Assembly: GCF_024734405.1 (NCBI RefSeq) | Contig: NZ_CP059556.1 | Location: 2,294,001 to 2,358,000, forward strand | Length of the DNA stretch: 64,000 bases | DNA from: Saccharopolyspora gregorii | Lineage (GTDB): Bacteria; Actinomycetota; Actinomycetes; Mycobacteriales; Pseudonocardiaceae | Reading direction: 5' to 3' | Part shown: in pieces, positions 8,181 through 16,160 of the stretch | Numbering within the stretch: position 1 is the stretch's first letter | How the letters are laid out: every line of letters begins with the position of its first letter | Translations under genes and position numbers: made by a program | Notes under the pieces: generated by a model | Told to the model about the DNA's origin: nothing | The model's input: the letters and a program-made list of their open reading frames with translations, nothing else | The model's database searches: none

Positions 8181-9959
8181 ATGACGGTTCCCGACCAGCA
8201 GTCGGCCACCCGGACGGACCCGGTGCAGACCGAGGTGCTCATCATCGGATCCGGCCCCGCGGGCGCGTCCGCGGCGCTGTTCCTGTCCACCCTCGGGGTG
8301 GACAACGTGATGGTGACCAAGCACCGGTGGACCGCGAACACCCCGCGCGCTCACATCACCAACCAGCGCACGATGGAGATCTTCCGCGACGTCGGCATCG
8401 AGGAGCAGGTGATCGCCGAGGCCACGCCGCACGAGCTGATGGGCGACACCGTCTTCTGCACCGCCATCGCGGGCGAGGAGCTCGGCCGCATCCGCACCTG
8501 GGGCACCCATCCCGCCCGGCACGCCGACTACGAACTCGCCTCCGCGTCGTGGAACTGCGACATCCCGCAGAACTACCTCGAACCGATCCTCGTGGAGAAC
8601 GCGACCAAGCGCGGCACCCAGACCCGGTTCGCCACCGAGTACCTGTCGCTGCGGCAGGACGCCGACGGGGTCACGGCGCGCGTCCGCGACCGGTTCACCG
8701 GCCAGGAGTACGACATCCGGGCCCAGTACCTGATCGGCGCCGACGGCGCGCGGTCCCGGGTCGCCGCCGACGTCGAGCTGCCGATGCGCGGCGAGCTCGA
8801 CATCGCCGGATCGCTGAACATCACCTTCACCGCCGACCTCGCCGAGCACGTCGCGCACCGCCCCTCGGTGCTGTACTGGGTGGTGCAGCCCGGCACCAAC
8901 GTCGGCGGCATCGGCACCGGCGCGGTGCGGATGGTGCGGCCCTGGAACCAGTGGATGATCGTCAGCGGCTACGACGTGCGCGGCGAACCACCGGTGCTCG
9001 ACGACGCCGGCGCCACCGCCATCGTGCGCAAGCTGCTCGGGCTGCCCGAGCTGGACGTCGAGATCACCGGAACCTCGTTGTGGGGCAACAACGAGCAGTA
9101 CGCGACCCGGTTGCAGTCCGGCCGGGTGTTCTGCGCCGGGGACTCGGTGCACAAGCACCCGCCGAGCAACGGGCTCGGCTCCAACACCTCCGTGCAGGAC
9201 TCCTACAACCTCGCCTGGAAGCTCGCCGCCGTGCTGCGCGGGCAGGCGGGGGAGCGGCTGCTGGACAGCTACACCGCCGAGCGCGCTCCCGTCGCCGAGC
9301 AGATCGTGCTGCGCGCCAACAAGTCCGGCCGCGAGTTCGCGCAGTTCTTCGAAGCGCTCGACATCGCCGAACCCGGTCCGGAGGAGCAGCTGCTCGCCAA
9401 CATGGAGCAGCGCAAGGACGCCACCCCGGACGGCGCCGCCAAGCGCGAAGCCCTGCGGCGCGCGATGGAGGTCAAGGACTACGAGTTCAACGCGCACGGC
9501 GTGGAGATGGGCCAGTTCTACGAATCCGGCGCCGTGGTCCCGGACGGTTCCCCGCGGCCCGAACCGGACCGCGACCCGGAGCTGTACTACCAGCCCTCGA
9601 CCGTGCCCGGATCCCGGCTGCCGCACGCGTGGGTCGGGGACCGGTCCCGCCGGTACTCCACCCACGACCTCGCGCCCGCCGGCCGTTTCACGCTGCTCAC
9701 CGGCATCACCGGGCAGGCGTGGAAGGACGCCGCGGACAAGGTCGGGCACGAGCTGGGCGTGCCGGTCGAGGCGGTGGTGATCGGGCCCGGGCGCGAGGTC
9801 ACCGACCTGTACTTCGACTGGGCGCGGCTGCGGGAGGTCGCCGAGGACGGGGTGCTGCTCGTGCGGCCGGACAAGCACATCGGCTGGCGCGCGCACCGGC
9901 TTCCCGCCGACCCGGAGGCCGCGCTGCGGGACGCGCTGCGCGCCATCCTCGCGAGGTGA
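8181..9959 (+). CDS. FAD-dependent aromatic monooxygenase, phenol/2,4-dichlorophenol hydroxylase type
   Basis: The 592-residue class A flavoprotein has the N-terminal FAD fingerprint LIIGSGPAGASAALFLS (about residue 20), the second NAD(P)H/FAD motif GADGARSRV and the GDSVHKHPPSNGLGSN motif that contacts the FAD ribityl and pyrophosphate. A C-terminal thioredoxin-like domain (LLTGITGQAW to the end) is typical of the PheA/TfdB group. It would hydroxylate a phenolic ring ortho to an existing hydroxyl. ATG 8181 follows GAAGGAAG. It may process phenols derived from the neighbouring hydroxycinnamate route, but the substrate is not determined by sequence. Confidence 0.85.
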   Translation: MTVPDQQSATRTDPVQTEVLIIGSGPAGASAALFLSTLGVDNVMVTKHRWTANTPRAHITNQRTMEIFRDVGIEEQVIAEATPHELMGDTVFCTAIAGEELGRIRTWGTHPARHADYELASASWNCDIPQNYLEPILVENATKRGTQTRFATEYLSLRQDADGVTARVRDRFTGQEYDIRAQYLIGADGARSRVAADVELPMRGELDIAGSLNITFTADLAEHVAHRPSVLYWVVQPGTNVGGIGTGAVRMVRPWNQWMIVSGYDVRGEPPVLDDAGATAIVRKLLGLPELDVEITGTSLWGNNEQYATRLQSGRVFCAGDSVHKHPPSNGLGSNTSVQDSYNLAWKLAAVLRGQAGERLLDSYTAERAPVAEQIVLRANKSGREFAQFFEALDIAEPGPEEQLLANMEQRKDATPDGAAKREALRRAMEVKDYEFNAHGVEMGQFYESGAVVPDGSPRPEPDRDPELYYQPSTVPGSRLPHAWVGDRSRRYSTHDLAPAGRFTLLTGITGQAWKDAADKVGHELGVPVEAVVIGPGREVTDLYFDWARLREVAEDGVLLVRPDKHIGWRAHRLPADPEAALRDALRAILAR

Positions 9960-9974
9960 GCGCCGGCTGAGCGG

Positions 9975-10010
9975 GGTGCGGGAACCCGGTTCGCGCCGGA
10001 TTCCCGCACC
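9975..10010. terminator. Hairpin after the flavin hydroxylase
   Basis: GGTGCGGGAA and TTCCCGCACC form a perfect 10-bp stem around a 16-base loop between two convergent genes. There is no T-tract, as is common in actinomycetes. It probably ends transcription from both sides. Confidence 0.6.
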
Positions 10011-10022
10011 ACCGCGGGGAGA

Positions 10023-10565
10023 TCACTCCTGCATGGACTTGGCGAGTTCGCCCGCGATGCGCAGGTCCAGCCCCAGCCGCTCGCGCAGCAGCCGCACCAC
10101 TTCGATCTCCGCCTTGTGCTCGATCAGCGGCCGCAACCGCTGGGCGAGCTCCGGTTCGCGCTCGCGCAGGTCCCGCACCACCTCGGCGTAGCTCGTGGGG
10201 TGCTCGTGCTCGGCGAGCCGGTCCACCAGCAGCTTGCCCTGCAGCAGCGACACCGCGGGGATCGCCTCGCGCAGCACCTTCACCGCCCGCACCCGGTCGT
10301 CGGCGCGCACCAGTTCCCGCACCGCCTGCTGGATGTCCGGCGCGACCGGGATCGCCCACAGCAGCTCGCGCTGGCGCGGCGCGCTGAACCCCTGCCGCCA
10401 CCGCAGCCACTTGCTCAGCACCACGAGCACCAGGGCGATCCCCAGCAGCACCAGCACGAGCACGAACACGACGCGCATCGGATCGATCGGCGCGGCCTGC
10501 GCGACCGCGGGCGGCGCACCGGCGAGCACGCCGGGCGCGAGGAAGATCGGCATGGCCGGGATCAT
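10023..10565 (-). CDS. Membrane-anchored protein with two L7/L12-C-terminal-like segments
   Basis: From ATG 10565 the product is 180 residues. An N-terminal stretch and a strong membrane segment (MRVVFVLVLVLLGIALVLVV) are followed by a cytoplasmic part. Two segments there, RAVKVLREAIPAVSLLQGKLLVDRL and IEVVRLLRERLGLDLRIAGELAKSM, resemble the helix pattern of the ribosomal L7/L12 C-terminal domain (I.VI..VRE.TGL.L.EAK.LV). The similarity is my reading, not a search result. An in-frame ATG at 10553 is an alternative start. No function can be assigned, and the flanking genes are remnants. Confidence 0.6.
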   Translation of the reverse strand: MIPAMPIFLAPGVLAGAPPAVAQAAPIDPMRVVFVLVLVLLGIALVLVVLSKWLRWRQGFSAPRQRELLWAIPVAPDIQQAVRELVRADDRVRAVKVLREAIPAVSLLQGKLLVDRLAEHEHPTSYAEVVRDLREREPELAQRLRPLIEHKAEIEVVRLLRERLGLDLRIAGELAKSMQE

Positions 10566-10651
10566 GCCCGAGCGCGCTCCGCGACGGCGGAACGGGTCCC
10601 GGCCGCTGGGCCGATCGCGGCGGGCCTCGACGACCGGACGGGGGAGCGCGT

Positions 10652-10803
10652 TCAGCGCCGCGCGAGGCCGTCGATCAGCAACCGCACGGCGAAGTCGAAC
10701 CGCTCGTGCCCCGTGCCGGCGGTGAGCTCGGCCGCGTGCCGGGTGGTGTGCGGGAATGCGGCGGCGGGCAGCGCGGTGAGCCTGCGCCGCAGCGCCGAAC
10801 GCT
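10652..10803 (-). pseudogene. TetR-family regulator remnant, C-terminal end only
   Basis: About 48 codons read SALRRRLTALPAAAFPHTT and end in ERFDFAVRLLIDGLARR before the stop. This matches the C-terminal ligand-domain end of TetR/AcrR proteins (family pattern LPA..FP.....L...ERFEFGLD.LLDGL). The helix-turn-helix and most of the ligand domain are absent. Upstream bases belong to a monooxygenase fragment on the opposite strand. Codon usage remains typical of a coding gene, so the loss may be recent. Confidence 0.7.
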
Positions 10804-10955
10804 GGCCGGGGCGGGTGCGCGCGGTCCCGGACGGTCCCGGTGCGCCCGCCGGCGCGCTGGTGCGTCCGGACGGGATCGTCGTCTGGGCCGCGGACGACGC
10901 CGGGGCACCCGGCCTGCCGGAAGCGCTGCACCGGTGGGCGGGCGACCCGGAGTAG
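10803..10955 (+). pseudogene. FAD-dependent monooxygenase remnant, C-terminal end only
   Basis: The frame WPGRVRAVPDGPG...ALVRPDGIVVWAADDAG...LPEALHRWAGD ending at 10955 is the characteristic tail of aromatic-ring hydroxylases (ALLVRPDGYVAW.....L...L.RW). Roughly 450 upstream residues, including all FAD-binding motifs, are missing. The fragment begins where the opposite-strand TetR fragment begins, at about 10795-10803. Inference: a divergent TetR/monooxygenase pair lost its centre in one deletion. Confidence 0.68.
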
Positions 10956-10977
10956 CGCGAGCGGCCCGCGACGCGGC

Positions 10978-11009
10978 CCGGGCCTGCCGCGCGGGTGCGG
11001 CAGGCCCGG
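10978..11009. terminator. Hairpin between the monooxygenase remnant and the alcohol dehydrogenase
   Basis: CCGGGCCTGCCGC and GCGGCAGGCCCGG form a perfect 13-bp stem with a 6-base loop (gcgggt). The position between two converging transcripts suits a bidirectional terminator. Confidence 0.7.
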
Positions 11010-11042
11010 TGCCGGCGGCTCATCGGTTCGCCGTGCGGCGCC

Positions 11043-12170
11043 TCACCAGTCCGCGTCGGTGTAGCGGACGATGCCGCGCAGGTTCTTGCCCTCCCGCATG
11101 TCCTGGTAGCCCTTGTTGATCTCGTCCAGCGAGTAGGTGCGCGTCACCAGCTCGTCCAGCTTCAACCGCCCCTGCCGGTACAGCTCCAGCAGCCGCGGCA
11201 CCTGGGTGCGCGGGCTCGCGCCGCCGAAGATCGCGCCCTGGATGCGCTTCTGCAGCAGCGTCAGCTCGAACATGCCGATCTTCGCGTCGGTCGCGGTCAT
11301 GTCGGCGAGCGCGGTCACCACGACCTGCCCGCCCTTGCCGGTGATCGCCAGCGCCTCGGCCAGCTGATCGCCCTGCAGCTCGCCGACGGTGAGGATCGTG
11401 GTGTGCGCGAGGCTGCCCCAGGTGATGTCCCGCAGCGGCTCCAGCGCCTCCGCCATCGAGGCGAAGGTGTGCGTGGCGCCGAACTCGACGGCCTTCTGCC
11501 GCTTGAACTCCACCGGGTCGACCGCGACGACGAACCGCGCGCCCGCGGCGGCGGCGCCCTGCACGGCGTTGATGCCGATGCCGCCCGCGCCGACGATCAC
11601 CACGGTGTCGCCGGGGCGCGTGGCGCCGATCTCCGTCGCCGACCCCCAGCCGGTGGACACGCCGCAACCCAGCAGCGCCGCGGTCTCCAGCGGGATGTCG
11701 TCCTCGATCCGGATGACGCTGGACTGGTTGACCGTCACGTACGGGGCGAACGTGCCCAGCAGGCACATCGGCGCCACCGGCCGCCCCTGGTGCGTCACCC
11801 GGTGGGTGCCATCGGAGATGGCCTGCCCGGTGAGCAGGCCGGCGCCCTGGTCGCAGAGGTTCTGCATGCCCGCCGAGCACGGCCGGCACACCCCGCAGGC
11901 CGGGATGAACCCGAGCACCGCGTGATCGCCCTCCCGCAGGCCGGTGACCCCGGCCCCGACCTTCGTGACCACCCCGGCGCCCTCGTGCCCGCCGAGCACC
12001 GGGTACACCGGCACCGGCATCGCGTTGGTGCGCAGGTGCTCGTCGGAGTGGCAGAGTCCGGTCGCCGCGAGCCGCAACTGCACCTCCCCGGCGACCGGAT
12101 CACCCACCTCGATCTCGTCGATGGCCCAGTCCTGGCCCGGTTCGTGGAGAAGAGCGGCCTTGGTCTGCAC
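11043..12170 (-). CDS. NDMA-dependent (mycofactocin-linked) zinc alcohol dehydrogenase
   Basis: The 375-residue medium-chain dehydrogenase has the catalytic-zinc ligand region GLCHSDEH, GGHEGAGVV, four structural-zinc cysteines in CGVCRPCSAGMQNLC and the NAD fold motif GAGGIG. Its N-terminus (QTKAALLHEPGQDW) and overall blocks match the N,N-dimethyl-4-nitrosoaniline-dependent group, whose tightly bound NAD is thought to be re-oxidised through mycofactocin. The mycofactocin genes lie 17 kb away in this window. I start at GTG 12170, which follows GGAGGAA with a 6-base spacer, not at the longer ATG 12239. Confidence 0.88.
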   Translation of the reverse strand: MQTKAALLHEPGQDWAIDEIEVGDPVAGEVQLRLAATGLCHSDEHLRTNAMPVPVYPVLGGHEGAGVVTKVGAGVTGLREGDHAVLGFIPACGVCRPCSAGMQNLCDQGAGLLTGQAISDGTHRVTHQGRPVAPMCLLGTFAPYVTVNQSSVIRIEDDIPLETAALLGCGVSTGWGSATEIGATRPGDTVVIVGAGGIGINAVQGAAAAGARFVVAVDPVEFKRQKAVEFGATHTFASMAEALEPLRDITWGSLAHTTILTVGELQGDQLAEALAITGKGGQVVVTALADMTATDAKIGMFELTLLQKRIQGAIFGGASPRTQVPRLLELYRQGRLKLDELVTRTYSLDEINKGYQDMREGKNLRGIVRYTDADW

Positions 12171-12562
12171 GATTCGTTCCTCCCGCGGGGCGTCGGCGGA
12201 CAGCGCTGCTCCGCCGGAATGCGATGGCGTCGTCGGCATCGGGCCGGCGCAGGACGGTGCGCGCCGACCACGGGTGACCTGAATCTCATGCAGACCGTGT
12301 CATGGGTCGTAGTGGCAGGTCAACCGGTCAGCGCTGACTTCGTTGGGTGAGTGGAACCCCGTCGTGGCAGGCGGGATCCGCCCGTTCGGCGCATTGCTGA
12401 TCCGCGATCGGATGTGCTGGCCAGGCCGGAGGGGCGGGCCGTGCGCTGGTCCGAACGGCGGCAGGCCCGTCGCGCTCCGCAACCGCGCGCGGCCGCCACG
12501 TCCCGCCCGATCGTGATCGCGCCCACCGCGGTGCGCGCCTGACCTCGGGTAGCTTGCTGCAC
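12171..12562. other. Intergenic region before the NDMA-dependent dehydrogenase and carbonic anhydrase
   Basis: No gene is supported on either strand. The region must contain two divergent promoters. A perfect 12-bp palindrome (GTCAGCGCTGAC) at 12327-12338 is a candidate operator. Confidence 0.5.
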
Positions 12563-13204
12563 ATGCCCTTCAACGATCCGGACTCCCCGTCCCAGGCCCT
12601 CGATCTGCTGATCCAGGGCAACGCCCGCTTCGTCGGCGGGGAGCGGCTGCACCCGAACCAGGACGCCGATCACCGCGCCGCGCTGGCTCCCGGCCAGACG
12701 CCGTTCGCCGTCATGTTCGGCTGCTCCGACTCCCGGCTCGCCGCCGAGATCATCTTCGACCGCGGGCTCGGCGACCTGTTCGTGGTGCGCACCGCGGGGC
12801 ACGTCGCGGGCGCCGAGGCGCTCGGCAGCATCGAGTACGGCGTCGGCGTGCTCGGCGCCCCGCTCGTCGTGGTGCTCGGCCACGACTCGTGCGGCGCCGT
12901 CACCGCCGCCTCGCAGGCCTACGTCGACGGGAACTCGCCCACCGGTTTCGTGCGTGACGTGGTGGAGCGCGTCTACCCGAGCGTGCTCAGCGCCCGCGCC
13001 GCGGGCACCACCGAGATCGACGACATCGTCGACGAGCACATCCGCAAGACCACCGAGTTCCTGGTGGAGCGCTCGGCGGTGCTGGCCGCGAAGGTCGCCG
13101 ACGGCAGCTGCGCCGTGGCCGGGCTGTCCTACCGCCTGCACGAGGGCACGGTGCGCCTGGTGGCCGCGCACGGCGAGCTCGGCGAGCACCTCGTCGCGAA
13201 CTAG
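12563..13204 (+). CDS. Beta-class carbonic anhydrase
   Basis: The 213-residue protein interconverts CO2 and bicarbonate. The zinc-binding signatures are present: Cys in FGCSDSR (the Asp-Arg dyad follows) and His-x-x-Cys in GHDSCGA. The stretch GSIEYGVGVLGAPLVVVLGH is typical of beta carbonic anhydrases. ATG 12563 is preferred over the in-frame TTG 12554; neither has a good ribosome site, so the message may have a short leader. It stands alone and is followed by a strong hairpin. Confidence 0.9.
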   Translation: MPFNDPDSPSQALDLLIQGNARFVGGERLHPNQDADHRAALAPGQTPFAVMFGCSDSRLAAEIIFDRGLGDLFVVRTAGHVAGAEALGSIEYGVGVLGAPLVVVLGHDSCGAVTAASQAYVDGNSPTGFVRDVVERVYPSVLSARAAGTTEIDDIVDEHIRKTTEFLVERSAVLAAKVADGSCAVAGLSYRLHEGTVRLVAAHGELGEHLVAN

Positions 13205-13211
13205 TGCCCGC

Positions 13212-13238
13212 GGGGCGCCGGTCCGCAACCGGCGCCCC
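13212..13238. terminator. Terminator hairpin after carbonic anhydrase
   Basis: GGGGCGCCGGT and ACCGGCGCCCC form an 11-bp perfect stem with a 5-base loop, starting 7 bases after the stop codon. Confidence 0.75.
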
Positions 13239-13296
13239 GACCGCGCTGTCCCGCCCGGACGTCGATGCGGCATGATCGTCCCGGGAGGGGATCCTG

Positions 13297-14058
13297 ATGA
13301 GCGAGAGCCGCGTCGTGCAGGCCGCCGAAGGCACGTACCTGGTCCGCGGGAGCAGCAGCAACTGGGTGATCCTCGTCGAGGACGACTCGGTGACGCTGAT
13401 CGACGGCGGCTACCCGGACGACGCCGACGCGGTGGAGGCCTCCGTCCGCGAGGTCGGCCACCGGATGCGGGACGTGGAGGCGGTGCTCGTCACCCACGCG
13501 CACGTCGACCACATCGGATCGCTGCCGCACCTGGCCCGCAAGTACGGCTTCCCCGTCTACCTGGACCGGGTCGAGGTCGCGCACGCGAAGCGCGAATACC
13601 TGCAGCAGGTGTCGCCGAAGCAGATCCTGGCGAACGCGTGGCGGCCCGGCGTGCTGCCGTGGGCGGCGCACGTGGTGCGGGCCGGGGCCTTGAAGCCGTG
13701 CGCCGTCCCGTCCGCCGAACCGTTCCCGCGGGAGGGCGCGCTGGACCTGCCGGGGCGGCCGGTGCCGGTGCCGACGCACGGCCACACCTCCGGGCACAGC
13801 GCGTTCCACCTGCCGCAGCGCGGCGTGGTGATCAGCGGCGACACCGTGATCACCGGGCATCCCACGTCGCGGGTCGAGGGGCCGCAGCTGCTGCTGCCGA
13901 TGTTCCACCACGACGGCGCCCGCGCCGTGCAGTCGCTGGACGCGCTGGAAGGGCTGGGCGCGGACGTCCTGCTGCCCGGCCACGGCCCGATGCGCACCGG
14001 ATCGTTGAACAGGGCGCTCGGCGAGGCCCGCGAGAACGCCGCCCGCACCCTCCGCTGA
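13297..14058 (+). CDS. Metallo-beta-lactamase-fold hydrolase
   Basis: The 253-residue protein contains the dinuclear metal motif T-H-A-H-V-D-H-I-G (about residues 66-74) and further ligands in PTHGHTSGHS, ISGDTVITG and LLPGHGP. This order of His/Asp ligands is that of the glyoxalase II-like MBL superfamily. Candidate reactions include thioester or lactone hydrolysis; the substrate is unknown. ATG 13297 follows GGGAGGGG. A short hairpin (GCGCGGT/ACCGCGC, 14093-14112) follows the gene before the convergent GTPase. Confidence 0.85.
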   Translation: MSESRVVQAAEGTYLVRGSSSNWVILVEDDSVTLIDGGYPDDADAVEASVREVGHRMRDVEAVLVTHAHVDHIGSLPHLARKYGFPVYLDRVEVAHAKREYLQQVSPKQILANAWRPGVLPWAAHVVRAGALKPCAVPSAEPFPREGALDLPGRPVPVPTHGHTSGHSAFHLPQRGVVISGDTVITGHPTSRVEGPQLLLPMFHHDGARAVQSLDALEGLGADVLLPGHGPMRTGSLNRALGEARENAARTLR

Positions 14059-14129
14059 CCGGCCGAGTCCGCACCCCCCGGCTGCGTGCGCGGCGCGGTC
14101 GGCGGACCGCGCGCGGAAGCCGCGGTGGA

Positions 14130-15155
14130 TCAGCTGACGTAGCGGAGGACGGGCAGCATCGCGTAGTCGCCGTGCTCGGCGGGAGACCCGGCCGCGCAGG
14201 CCGCGAGCCGGGCGCGTAGGTCGGCTTCGTCCAGCTCGGTGCCGATGAGCACCAGCGCGGTGCGCGGCGCTTCCCCCGCGGGCCACTGCGTCCGGTGGAA
14301 GCGCACGTAGTTGCCCACCGTCTGGAGCAGGTACGGCTGCCGGTACCCCGGAATTCCGAAGTGGACGGTCCCCTTCATCCGGTACAGCCCGGCGGGGCGC
14401 GAGTCCAGGAACGCCATCAGGGCCCCCGGATCCACCGGATCGTCGAACTCCACGGCCACGCTCCGGTAGGCGGCGTGCGCGTGCTCGGCGCAGTCGTGCT
14501 CGGCGAGCAGGTCGGTGAACGACAGCTGGCGCGGCCCGGTGTCGGCGGGCCGTTCCGGGCGGTCGAACAGGAACGCCGGATCGACCTGGCCGCGTTCGGC
14601 CTCCAGCAGCGGGATTCCCGGCGCCTCGGCGGTGATCCGCTCGCGCAGCGCGGCGAGCTCGCCCGCGCCGACCCGGTCGGCCTTGTTCAGCACCACCGCG
14701 TCGGCGAACCGCAGGTGGGTGGCGAACTCGGGGTGGCGCCGGACGGTGCCGTCGAACTCGGCGGCGTCGACCACCTCGACGAGCCCGCCGTAGCCGGTGC
14801 GCGGGTTCTCGCCCGCCAGCAGCATCCGGATCAGCTCGCGCGGATCGGCCAGCCCGCTGCACTCCACGACGATCACGTCGATGCCCGCGCCCGGCTCGGC
14901 CAGCCGCTCCAGCATCGCGTCCAGCCCGCTCGCGTCGACCGCGCAGCACAGGCAGCCGTTGCTGAGCGAGACCATCGAATCGACCTGCCCGGCGACGTTC
15001 ATCGCGTCGATGCCGATGCTGCCGAAGTCGTTGACCACGACCCCGATCCGGGTGCCGCCCGCGGTCGCCAGCAGGTGGTTGAGCAGGGTCGTCTTGCCCG
15101 AGCCCAGGTAGCCCGCGACCAGCACCACCGGGATCCGCCCGCCCGCCACCGGCAT
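14130..15155 (-). CDS. COG0523 (CobW/ZNG-type) metal GTPase
   Basis: The 341-residue G3E GTPase has Walker A GYLGSGKTTLL, the metal-binding C-x-C-C motif in NGCLCCAV, Walker B-like VVECSGLADP and the base-specificity motif NKAD. The C-terminal CobW_C domain (LYRMKGTVHFG...YLLQTVGNYVRF) completes the family. Relatives load zinc or cobalt into client proteins or act under zinc starvation. No Zur-type site could be recognised upstream, so the metal is not assigned. Confidence 0.88.
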   Translation of the reverse strand: MPVAGGRIPVVLVAGYLGSGKTTLLNHLLATAGGTRIGVVVNDFGSIGIDAMNVAGQVDSMVSLSNGCLCCAVDASGLDAMLERLAEPGAGIDVIVVECSGLADPRELIRMLLAGENPRTGYGGLVEVVDAAEFDGTVRRHPEFATHLRFADAVVLNKADRVGAGELAALRERITAEAPGIPLLEAERGQVDPAFLFDRPERPADTGPRQLSFTDLLAEHDCAEHAHAAYRSVAVEFDDPVDPGALMAFLDSRPAGLYRMKGTVHFGIPGYRQPYLLQTVGNYVRFHRTQWPAGEAPRTALVLIGTELDEADLRARLAACAAGSPAEHGDYAMLPVLRYVS

Positions 15156-15323
15156 CGACCTCCTCCGCGTCCGTCCGCCGCGAACCTACCGGCCCCGCGC
15201 GACCCGGCCGCGGACGGTGCCGTTGTCAGCATGTGAGAACGGGCCTTGGGCGGTGGCGGTCGGTCGCGCAGCATTCGGTTCGCCGGGTCGAGTGACCTGG
15301 GACACGAACACGGAGGTCTGCAC

Positions 15324-16118
15324 ATGAGCGACCAGGCAACGACGCCGCGGAACGCACTGGTGACCGGCGCCGGGCAGGGGATCGGCAAGAGCATCGCGCT
15401 GCGGCTCGCCGCCGACGGGCTGGACGTCGCGATCAACGACATCCCGGCGAACGGCGAGGCCGCGCGGGCGGTGGCGGCGGAGGTCGAGTCCCTGGGCCGC
15501 CGTGCGACGGTCGCCCTCGCCGACGTGTCCGACGCGCAGGCCGTGGACGGCATGGTGGCGCAGGTCGCCGCCGACCTCGGCTCCCTCGACGTGATGGTCG
15601 CCAACGCGGGGATCGCGCACGTCAAACCGCTGCTGGAGGTCACCCCGGAGGAGTTCGACCACCTGATGTCGATCAACCTGCGCGGGGTGCACCTGTGCTA
15701 CGGCGCCGCCGCCCGGCGCATGATCGAGCAGGGCGGCGGCGGGAAGATCATCGGTGCGTGTTCGATCGTCGGCTACCGCCCGTTCCCGCTGCTCGGACCG
15801 TATTCGGCGTCGAAGTGGGCGGTGCGCGGGCTCACCCAGGCGGCGGCGATGGAGTGGGCGCAGTACGGCATCACCGTGAACGCCTACTGCCCGGGCATCG
15901 TGGGCACCGCCATGTGGGACCACATCGACGAGAAGCTCGCCGAGAACGAGGGGCTGCGCAAGGGCGCGGCGATCGAGAAGTACTCCGAACTGATCCACCT
16001 CGGCCGGGTGTCGGTGCCGGAGGACGTGGCGAAGTTCGTGTCGTACCTGGCATCCCCGGACTCGGACTACATGACCGGGCAGTCGGTGATGATCGACGGC
16101 GGCGTGCAGTTCTCCTGA
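15324..16118 (+). CDS. SDR dehydrogenase, meso-2,3-butanediol dehydrogenase/diacetyl reductase-like
   Basis: The 264-residue classical short-chain dehydrogenase has the NAD motif TGAGQGIG, NAG (VANAGIAH), catalytic Ser in GACSIVGY and Y-S-A-S-K. The Asp in INDIP suggests NAD preference. C-terminal blocks (GTAMWDHIDEKLAENEGL, LGRVSVPEDVAKFVSYLASP) are those of acetoin/diacetyl reductases (BudC/ButA type). ATG 15324 follows GGAGG. Acetoin genes are not present nearby, so the physiological substrate is inferred only from family resemblance. Confidence 0.82.
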   Translation: MSDQATTPRNALVTGAGQGIGKSIALRLAADGLDVAINDIPANGEAARAVAAEVESLGRRATVALADVSDAQAVDGMVAQVAADLGSLDVMVANAGIAHVKPLLEVTPEEFDHLMSINLRGVHLCYGAAARRMIEQGGGGKIIGACSIVGYRPFPLLGPYSASKWAVRGLTQAAAMEWAQYGITVNAYCPGIVGTAMWDHIDEKLAENEGLRKGAAIEKYSELIHLGRVSVPEDVAKFVSYLASPDSDYMTGQSVMIDGGVQFS

Positions 16119-16125
16119 CGCGGGG

Positions 16126-16160
16126 GACTCCGGCGGGCTCCCGGTGGGCCCGCCGGAGTC
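16126..16160. terminator. Bidirectional terminator between the SDR and CPBP genes
   Basis: GACTCCGGCGGGC and GCCCGCCGGAGTC form a 13-bp perfect stem with a 9-base loop. It overlaps the stop codon of the converging protease gene. Confidence 0.75.

Noticed and set aside
7863-9896. 677-codon minus-strand frame opposite the flavin hydroxylase
   Set aside because: It is the antisense of a gene with full FAD motifs and shows His/Val/Gly-rich filler only.
15324-16118. SDR as a mycofactocin-coupled dehydrogenase
   Set aside because: It lacks the N-terminal insertion expected of that subgroup and resembles acetoin/diacetyl reductases more closely.
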